64,000 nt of DNA from Pseudomonas sp. HS6 (GTDB lineage: Bacteria > Pseudomonadota > Gammaproteobacteria > Pseudomonadales > Pseudomonadaceae), in NCBI RefSeq assembly GCF_023375815.1, contig NZ_CP067412.1, positions 4,588,001 to 4,652,000 of the forward strand, written 5' to 3'. Below are positions 57,760-64,000 of this stretch, piece by piece (position 1 is the first letter of the stretch; each line of letters opens with the position of its first letter). The notes below the pieces were generated by a model. It made no database searches. It saw only the letters and a program-made list of their open reading frames with translations, and had not been told where the DNA came from. The position numbers and the translations under genes are program-made.

Positions 57760-58923
57760 TCAGGCCTTGGCCCGGCTTTCCAGGACTTCAACGGCCGGCA
57801 GCACTTTGCCTTCGACGAATTCGAGGAACGCGCCGCCGCCGGTGGAAATGTAGGAGATCTTTTCCGCCACGCCATATTTATCGATGGCCGCCAGGGTGTC
57901 GCCACCGCCGGCAATCGAGAACGCCGCGCTGTCGGCGATGGCCTGGGCCAGCACTTTGGTGCCGTTCCCGAACTGGTCGAATTCGAACACGCCGACCGGG
58001 CCGTTCCACAGGATGGTTTTCGACGACTTCAGCAGTTCGGCGAAGTTGGCGGCGGTTTGCGGGCCGATGTCGAGGATCATGTCGTCGGCAGCAACGTCAG
58101 CGATCAGCTTCACGGTCGCTTCAGCGCTTTCAGCGAATTCCTTGGCAACGACCACGTCGACCGGCAGCGGCACGCTGACCTTGGCGGCGATGGCGCGAGC
58201 AGTGTCCAGCAGGTCCGGCTCGTACAGCGACTTGCCGACCGGGTGACCGGCCGCAGCCAGGAAGGTGTTGGCGATGCCGCCGCCGACGATCAGTTGATCG
58301 CAGATCTGGCTCAGGCTGTTCAGCACGTCGAGTTTGGTCGAGACCTTGGAACCGGCAACGATGGCAGCCATCGGCTTGGCCGGTGCGCCCAGGGCTTTGC
58401 CCAGTGCGTCGAGTTCAGCGGCCAGCAGCGGGCCGGCAGCGGCGACTTTGGCGAACTTGGCTACGCCGTGGGTCGAGCCTTCGGCGCGGTGAGCGGTGCC
58501 GAAAGCGTCCATCACGAACACGTCGCACAGGGTGGCGTATTGCTGGGCCAGTTCGTCGGCGTTCTTTTTCTCGCCCTTGTTGAAGCGCACGTTTTCGAAC
58601 AGCACGATGTCGCCGGCCTTGACGTCAACGCCGCCCAGGTAATCGGCCACCAGCGGCACTTCGCGGCCCAGGGCCTTGCTCAGGTAGTCGGCGACTGGTT
58701 TGAGGCTGTTCTCGGCGGAAAATTCGCCTTCGGTCGGACGACCCAGGTGCGAGCAGACCATCACGGCCGCGCCTTTTTCCAGGGCCAGCTTGATGGTCGG
58801 CAGCGAAGCCAGGATACGCGCATCGCTGGTGACAACACCGTCCTTGACTGGGACGTTGAGGTCTTCGCGGATCAATACGCGCTTACCTTGCAGATCGAGG
58901 TCGGACATCTTCAACACGGTCAT
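57760..58923 (-). CDS. pgk: Phosphoglycerate kinase
   Basis: A 387-residue glycolytic/gluconeogenic kinase. [20 protein letters not shown] marks the substrate site, [13 protein letters not shown] the phosphate-binding loop, [13 protein letters not shown] the hinge and [13 protein letters not shown] the ATP end. The start at 58923 is preceded by GGAAG. It follows epd by 12 bases. Confidence 0.96.
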   Translation of the reverse strand: MTVLKMSDLDLQGKRVLIREDLNVPVKDGVVTSDARILASLPTIKLALEKGAAVMVCSHLGRPTEGEFSAENSLKPVADYLSKALGREVPLVADYLGGVDVKAGDIVLFENVRFNKGEKKNADELAQQYATLCDVFVMDAFGTAHRAEGSTHGVAKFAKVAAAGPLLAAELDALGKALGAPAKPMAAIVAGSKVSTKLDVLNSLSQICDQLIVGGGIANTFLAAAGHPVGKSLYEPDLLDTARAIAAKVSVPLPVDVVVAKEFAESAEATVKLIADVAADDMILDIGPQTAANFAELLKSSKTILWNGPVGVFEFDQFGNGTKVLAQAIADSAAFSIAGGGDTLAAIDKYGVAEKISYISTGGGAFLEFVEGKVLPAVEVLESRAKA

Positions 58924-58935
58924 GGGTCGCACTTC

Positions 58936-59988
58936 CTACGGTTTTTTTGAAGTTGCTGTTTGCAGATAGTGTTCTGCAACATCCAGCATTCGGTTGGCAA
59001 AACCCCATTCGTTGTCGAACCAGGCCAGGATGTTCACCAGCCGAGGGCCGGAAACGCGGGTCTGACTGGCATCGACGATGGCCGAATGTGGGTCATGATT
59101 AAAATCACAGCTAGCATGGGGAAGCTCGGTGTAGGCCAACAGACCTTTGAGCGGGCCGCTGGTGGCAGCGTCGCGCAGGATCCGGTTGACCTCGCCGGCG
59201 TCGGTGTCGCTGGCGGTCTGCATCGTGATGTCGAGGCAGGACACGTTGACCGTCGGCACGCGTACGGCTTTGGCCTGGATTCGCCCGGCAAGTTCCGGCA
59301 GCAGACGCTCGATACCTCGCGCCAGACCGGTGGACACCGGGATCACCGACTGGAACGCCGAACGGGTGCGGCGCAGGTCTTCGTGGTGATAGGCGTCGAT
59401 CACCGGCTGATCGTTCATCGCCGAGTGAATCGTGGTGATCGACACGTAATCCAGGCCGACTGCCTGATCCAGCAGACGCAACAGCGGCACGCCGCAGTTG
59501 GTGGTGCAGGACGCGTTGGACACCAGCAGTTCGTCACCGGTCAGGCAATCCTGATTGACGCCGTAGACGATGGTGGCGTCGACATCCGCCTCGCTGGCCA
59601 TCGGCTGCGAAAACAGCACCCGTGGCGCGCCGGCGTCGAGGAAACGCTGGCCGTCTGCACGGGTGTGGTAGGCGCCAGAGCATTCGAGCACCAGATCGAC
59701 GCCAAGCGACGCCCAATCGATGCCTTCGGGGGTGGCACTGCGCAGGACCTTCACGCAGTTGCCATTAATATGCAGACAATCGCCGTCGACCTTCACCTCG
59801 CCGGGGAACCGGCCGTGGGTGGAGTCGAAGCGTGTCAGGTATTCGATGCTGGCCATGTCGGCCAGATCGTTGATCGCGACAATTTCAAACCCTGCCGTCG
59901 AGCCTCGTTCAAACAACGCACGCAAGACGCAACGACCAATCCGGCCGTAGCCGTTGAGTGCAACTTTGTAGGGACGCGGTTGAGGCAT
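58936..59988 (-). CDS. epd: Erythrose-4-phosphate dehydrogenase
   Basis: A 350-residue GAPDH-family enzyme. VALNGYGRIGRCVLRALFER binds NAD and the catalytic Cys lies in SNASCTTNCGVPLL. Its place between tkt and pgk, as in P. aeruginosa PA0551, points to Epd of pyridoxal phosphate synthesis; it could also work as glyceraldehyde-3-phosphate dehydrogenase. Confidence 0.9.
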   Translation of the reverse strand: MPQPRPYKVALNGYGRIGRCVLRALFERGSTAGFEIVAINDLADMASIEYLTRFDSTHGRFPGEVKVDGDCLHINGNCVKVLRSATPEGIDWASLGVDLVLECSGAYHTRADGQRFLDAGAPRVLFSQPMASEADVDATIVYGVNQDCLTGDELLVSNASCTTNCGVPLLRLLDQAVGLDYVSITTIHSAMNDQPVIDAYHHEDLRRTRSAFQSVIPVSTGLARGIERLLPELAGRIQAKAVRVPTVNVSCLDITMQTASDTDAGEVNRILRDAATSGPLKGLLAYTELPHASCDFNHDPHSAIVDASQTRVSGPRLVNILAWFDNEWGFANRMLDVAEHYLQTATSKKP

Positions 59989-60042
59989 GGGGTTCTCGAT
60001 TACCGTGGTGAATCAGGCAGTGCAATGTTGCCTGAACCACCG

Positions 60043-60150
60043 CTTTCGCGGGCAAGCCCGCTCCCACAGGTCCTTTGGTGTACACAAAATGTGTGATCAA
60101 CCTAAAACACTGTGGGAGCGGCGGTGCGACGATTCGACTTGCTCGCGAAT
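60043..60150. repeat. REP pair between tktA and epd
   Basis: TCGCGGGCAAGCCCGCTCCC faces a long-form copy GTGGGAGCGGCGGTGCGACG followed by ATTCGACTTGCTCGCGAA. Confidence 0.85.
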
Positions 60151-60179
60151 ACGTCAGTTCAGGCGACACCTTTTCTGGA

Positions 60180-62177
60180 TCAGTCTTCCAGCAGCTCTTC
60201 AGCCTGACCCAGGATGTTTTCCAGAGTGAAGCCGAACTCTTCGAACAATGCCGGAGCCGGAGCCGATTCGCCGTAGGTAGTCATGCCGATCACGCGACCT
60301 TCCAGACCCACGTACTTGAACCAGAAGTCGGCGTGAGCCGCTTCGATCGCGATACGCGCGCCAACCTGCAACGGCAGAACCGATTGCTTGTAGCCCGCGT
60401 CCTGAGCATCGAACGCGCTGGTGCAAGGCATCGAAACAACACGCACCTTGCGGCCCTGCTCGGTCAGTTTGTCGTAGGCCTGAACGGCCAGACCGACTTC
60501 CGAACCGGTGGCGATCAGGATCAGCTCAGGCTCGCCTGCGCAGTCTTTCAGCACGTAGCCACCACGGCTGATGTCGGCGATCTGGCCGGCATCACGGGTT
60601 TGATGCTGCAGGTTCTGACGCGAGAAGATCAGAGCGGACGGGCCATCCTTGCGCTCCAGCGCGTTTTTCCAGGCCACGGCCGATTCAACGGCATCGGCTG
60701 GACGCCAGGTGTCGAGGTTCGGCGTGGTGCGCAGGCTGGTCAGTTGCTCGATCGGCTGGTGCGTCGGGCCGTCTTCGCCCAGACCGATGGAGTCGTGGGT
60801 GTAGACGTGGATCACACGCTGTTTCATCAGTGCGGACATGCGTACGGCGTTGCGGGCGTATTCCATGAACATCAGGAAGGTCGCGCCGTAAGGCACCAGG
60901 CCGCCGTGCAGGGTCACGCCGTTCATGATGGCAGTCATGCCGAACTCGCGTACGCCGTAGTACATGTAGTTACCGTTGGCGTCTTCGGCGCTGACGCCTT
61001 TGCAACCTTTCCACAGGGTCAGGTTGGAACCGGCCAGGTCAGCCGAACCACCGAGCAGTTCCGGCAGCAGCGGGCCGAACGCGTTCAGAGTGTTCTGGCT
61101 GGCTTTACGGCTGGCGATGGTTTCGCCCTTGGCCGCGACTTCGGCGATGTAGGCCGAGGCCTTCTCGGAGAAATCGGCCGGCAGCTCGCCGCTCAGGCGA
61201 CGGATCAGTTCGTTGGCTTCGGTCGGGAACGCGGCGGAGTAGGCAGCGAAACGCTGGTCCCACTCGGACTCGACGGCGCGGCCCTTTTCCTTGGCATCCC
61301 ATTCGGCGTAGATGTCGGCCGGGATTTCGAACGGGCCGTGGTTCCAGTTCAGCGCCTTGCGGGTCAGGGCGATTTCCGCGTCACCCAGTGGGGCGCCGTG
61401 GCAATCTTCCTTGCCTTGCTTGTTCGGCGAACCGAAACCGATAGTGGTTTTGCAGCAGATCAGGGTCGGCAGCGGGCTCTTGCGCGCGGTGTCGATGGCC
61501 GTCTTGATCTCTTCCGGATCATGACCGTCGACGTTGCGGATGACCTGCCAGTTGTAGGCTTCGAAACGCTTCGGCGTGTCGTCGGTAAACCAGCCTTCGA
61601 CTTCGCCGTCGATGGAGATGCCGTTGTCATCGTAGAAGGCGATCAGTTTGCCCAGGCCCAGAGTGCCGGCCAGGGAAGCGACTTCGTGGGAAATGCCTTC
61701 CATCATGCAGCCATCACCCAGGAACACGTAGGTGTGGTGGTCGACAATGTTGTGGCCAGGACGGTTGAACTGCGCGCCCAGGACTTTTTCTGCCAGGGCG
61801 AAGCCCACGGCGTTGGCCAGACCCTGACCCAGCGGGCCGGTGGTGGTTTCAACGCCCGGGGTGTAACCGAATTCCGGGTGGCCCGGGGTGCGGCTGTGCA
61901 GTTGACGGAACTGTTTCAGGTCGTCGATCGACAGGTCGTAACCGGTCAGGTGCAGCAGCGAGTAGATCAACATCGAGCCGTGGCCGTTCGACAGCACGAA
62001 GCGGTCACGGTCGGCGAACGATGGATTGCTCGGGTTGTGCTTGAGGTAGTCGCGCCAAAGTACTTCGGCGATATCTGCCATACCCATAGGGGCACCGGGA
62101 TGGCCGCTGTTGGCTTTTTGCACGGCATCCATGCTGAGGGCACGAATGGCGTTGGCACGCTCACGACGGCTAGGCAT
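60180..62177 (-). CDS. tktA: Transketolase
   Basis: A 665-residue thiamine-diphosphate enzyme. [20 protein letters not shown] is at the N-terminus, [20 protein letters not shown] binds the cofactor, [20 protein letters not shown] is the transketolase signature 2, and the C-terminal regulatory domain is complete. The start at 62177 has AGGAG seven bases upstream. Confidence 0.96.
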   Translation of the reverse strand: MPSRRERANAIRALSMDAVQKANSGHPGAPMGMADIAEVLWRDYLKHNPSNPSFADRDRFVLSNGHGSMLIYSLLHLTGYDLSIDDLKQFRQLHSRTPGHPEFGYTPGVETTTGPLGQGLANAVGFALAEKVLGAQFNRPGHNIVDHHTYVFLGDGCMMEGISHEVASLAGTLGLGKLIAFYDDNGISIDGEVEGWFTDDTPKRFEAYNWQVIRNVDGHDPEEIKTAIDTARKSPLPTLICCKTTIGFGSPNKQGKEDCHGAPLGDAEIALTRKALNWNHGPFEIPADIYAEWDAKEKGRAVESEWDQRFAAYSAAFPTEANELIRRLSGELPADFSEKASAYIAEVAAKGETIASRKASQNTLNAFGPLLPELLGGSADLAGSNLTLWKGCKGVSAEDANGNYMYYGVREFGMTAIMNGVTLHGGLVPYGATFLMFMEYARNAVRMSALMKQRVIHVYTHDSIGLGEDGPTHQPIEQLTSLRTTPNLDTWRPADAVESAVAWKNALERKDGPSALIFSRQNLQHQTRDAGQIADISRGGYVLKDCAGEPELILIATGSEVGLAVQAYDKLTEQGRKVRVVSMPCTSAFDAQDAGYKQSVLPLQVGARIAIEAAHADFWFKYVGLEGRVIGMTTYGESAPAPALFEEFGFTLENILGQAEELLED

Positions 62178-62384
62178 CGCTGATCTCCTGGGGTTTGAAT
62201 AGATTGAAACGGAAAAAAGGAGGGCATTTTCCCTCACCCGAGCGCCTCGGGGCAATGACAGATAGTCATCCGGAGGCGTTTTTCCCATGGATAACATCGG
62301 TTTCGGCTGGTGAAACCTTTCCGCTGTTCGTTTGTAGAGTTAACCGGTCAGTGAGAAGTGCAATAAAAAGCGCCACCCATCGAG

Positions 62385-62408
62385 CAATATCAAAACTTTT
62401 TGATATTG
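62385..62408. promoter_or_regulatory. Perfect palindrome, probable ArsR operator
   Basis: CAATATCAAAA at 62385-62395 and its exact inverse TTTTGATATTG at 62398-62408 are separated by CT. It lies 42 bases before the ArsR-methyltransferase gene and 208 bases before tktA, which is divergent. ArsR repressors bind AT-rich palindromes of this type. Confidence 0.75.
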
Positions 62409-62449
62409 ACCTTGCGGTGTTTTCCGGCCGTCTCTAGACTGCTGGCCCT

Positions 62450-63445
62450 ATGAACTTACGCGTGCCTTCCATTCGCCACGACGATTGCGACGAGCTGGCG
62501 GCCCTCTGCAAGGCCGGCGGCGATCCGTTGCGGCTGAATGTATTGCGCGCCCTGGCCAACGATTCGTTCGGCGTACTGGAACTGGCGCAGATTTTCGATA
62601 TCGGCCAATCCGGCATGAGCCATCACCTTAAAGTGTTGGCACAAGCTGATCTGGTAGCGACTCGCCGCGAAGGCAATGCGGTTTTCTATCGCCGCGCTCT
62701 GCCCCACACCGAGCTGCTGGGCGGCAAGTTGCACGCGGCGTTGTTAGAAGAAGTCGACAATCTGGCGCTGCCGGCCGATGTAGAAACGCGGATCGCACAG
62801 GTTCACGGGCAGCGCGCTGCCAACAGCCAGGATTTTTTCGCACGGGTCGCAGAGAAATTCCGCGCCCAGCAAGATTTGATTGCCGGCCTGCCGCAGTACC
62901 GTGAAAGCGTGCTGGCCCTGCTCGACAAACTGAATTTCGATGGTGCAGCCTCGGCCATCGAAGTCGGCCCCGGCGATGGTGCTTTCCTGCCGGAACTGGC
63001 CCGTCGTTTCGGCACCGTAACCGCACTGGACAACAGCGCGGCGATGCTCGAACTGGCCCGCCAGGTATGTGAACGTGAAAAGCTGGCTAACGTCAGCCTG
63101 CAATTGGCCGATGCATTGAATGGCGTAAGTCTTCAGGCCGATTGCGTAGTGTTGAACATGGTGTTGCACCATTTCGCCGCGCCGGCCGAAGCGCTCAAGC
63201 ACATGGCCAGCCTGCTGCAACCGGGCGGTAGCCTGCTCGTGACAGAGTTATGTAGCCACAACCAGAGTTGGGCCAGGGAGGCCTGCGGTGATGTGTGGTT
63301 GGGGTTTGAACAGGACGATCTGGCCCGTTGGGCCACCGCTGCGGGACTCGTTCCCGGGGACAGCCTCTATGTAGGCTTACGTAATGGTTTCCAGATTCAG
63401 GTCCGCCATTTTCAGCGACCGACTGGCGACACTCACCATCGGTAA
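62450..63445 (+). CDS. ArsR-family regulator fused to a SAM methyltransferase
   Basis: A 331-residue fusion. Residues 15-85 are an ArsR winged helix (LELAQIFDIGQSGMSHHLKV); the arsenic-type metal cysteines are absent. Residues 145-310 are a class I methyltransferase with motif I EVGPGDG at 171-177 and LLQPGGSLLVTEL. It is the PA0547-type gene. It ends 18 bases before metK, so both are one transcript, and its own palindrome lies upstream. It likely senses SAM or SAH; that is inference. Confidence 0.85.
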   Translation: MNLRVPSIRHDDCDELAALCKAGGDPLRLNVLRALANDSFGVLELAQIFDIGQSGMSHHLKVLAQADLVATRREGNAVFYRRALPHTELLGGKLHAALLEEVDNLALPADVETRIAQVHGQRAANSQDFFARVAEKFRAQQDLIAGLPQYRESVLALLDKLNFDGAASAIEVGPGDGAFLPELARRFGTVTALDNSAAMLELARQVCEREKLANVSLQLADALNGVSLQADCVVLNMVLHHFAAPAEALKHMASLLQPGGSLLVTELCSHNQSWAREACGDVWLGFEQDDLARWATAAGLVPGDSLYVGLRNGFQIQVRHFQRPTGDTHHR

Positions 63446-63463
63446 ATTCAGGAAAACATCGAG

Positions 63464-64000
63464 ATGAGCGAATATTCCCTCTTCACCTCCGAGTCCGTGT
63501 CTGAAGGACATCCGGACAAAATCGCCGACCAGATTTCCGATGCGGTGCTGGACGCCATCATCACCCAGGACAAACACGCACGCGTTGCGGTGGAAACCCT
63601 GGTCAAGACTGGCGTGGCCATCGTTGCCGGTGAAGTGACTACCAGTGCCTGGGTCGATCTGGAAGAGATCGTGCGTAACGTGATTCTCGACATCGGCTAC
63701 AACAGCTCCGACGTCGGCTTCGACGGCGCGACCTGCGGCGTGATGAACATCATCGGCAAGCAGTCCCCTGACATCAACCAGGGTGTCGACCGTGCCAAGC
63801 CTGAAGATCAGGGCGCCGGTGACCAGGGCCTGATGTTCGGCTACGCCAGCAACGAAACCGACGTGCTGATGCCAGCACCGATCACCTTCTCGCACCAGTT
63901 GGTGCAACGTCAGGCCGAAGCCCGCAAATCGGGTCTGCTGCCTTGGCTGCGCCCGGACGCCAAGTCGCAAGTGACTTGCCGTTACGAAGGCGGCAAGGTT
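63464..64000 (+). CDS. metK: S-adenosylmethionine synthetase (5' part, cut by the window end)
   Basis: The first 179 residues of MetK are seen. [20 protein letters not shown] starts the protein, and [20 protein letters not shown] with the [14 protein letters not shown] loop are diagnostic. It converts methionine and ATP to SAM. It is the second gene behind the ArsR-methyltransferase, with AGGA before its ATG. Confidence 0.97.
   Translation, partial: MSEYSLFTSESVSEGHPDKIADQISDAVLDAIITQDKHARVAVETLVKTGVAIVAGEVTTSAWVDLEEIVRNVILDIGYNSSDVGFDGATCGVMNIIGKQSPDINQGVDRAKPEDQGAGDQGLMFGYASNETDVLMPAPITFSHQLVQRQAEARKSGLLPWLRPDAKSQVTCRYEGGKV

Overview
The window is chromosomal DNA of a Pseudomonas, most likely of the P. 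fluorescens group. It is GC-rich and densely coded. Its gene order follows P. aeruginosa PA5401-PA5372 (dimethylglycine, carnitine and choline catabolism) and then, in another block, PA0555-PA0546 (fba, lipoproteins, pgk, epd, tkt, ArsR-methyltransferase, metK). The intergenic spaces carry the REP pairs (core GTGGGAGC.GGCTTGCC.GCGA) typical of fluorescent pseudomonads. I saw no rRNA, tRNA, CRISPR array or insertion sequence.

Layout. 1-6940 (minus): an unusual three-gene set with a GMC oxidoreductase fused to an alpha/beta-hydrolase, a membrane di-heme cytochrome c and a metallophosphoesterase. 6941-8176: a 1.2-kb non-coding region with about four copies of a 182-bp repeat, each holding a perfect DnaA box, then a terminal-inverted-repeat element. 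8177-15965 (minus): dipeptidase, DUF5943 protein, dgcA, dgcB, etfA, etfB, the demethylation of dimethylglycine. 16200-17065: two small proteins. 17067-23224: cdhR and the divergent carnitine operon caiX-cdhC-cdhA-cdhB plus gamma-butyrobetaine dioxygenase. 23498-30326: gbdR, serine deaminase and the choline ABC transporter cbcXWV. 30607-37067: betT and betIBA.

37351-52764 is housekeeping and accessory: a TldD/TldE-like pair, an MdtD-like MFS pump, dbpA, an HI0933-type flavoprotein, yccS, an ABC-type binding protein, elaA, a winged-helix protein, a YgjP-like metalloprotease, a REC-PAS-GGDEF-EAL protein and a PL7 alginate lyase. 52765-53547: a structured-looking leader and a DUF6124-type gene. 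53882-55856: an AT-rich AAA ATPase/RloB pair (AbiL/RloAB-like defence), clearly foreign in composition. 55924-64000: fba, mliC-like and small lipoprotein genes, pgk, epd, tktA (minus), then an ArsR-methyltransferase fusion and the start of metK (plus).

How the genes work together: choline enters through BetT and CbcXWV and is oxidised by BetA and BetB to glycine betaine. Carnitine is converted by CdhA, CdhC and CdhB to glycine betaine. Betaine is demethylated (the first step, gbcAB, is outside the window) to dimethylglycine, then by DgcAB with its own ETF to sarcosine; further steps give glycine, serine and, by the serine deaminase, pyruvate. GbdR, CdhR and BetI sense betaine, carnitine and choline. 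Candidate operators for CdhR, BetI and GbdR are visible as 21-bp-period direct repeats or a palindrome.
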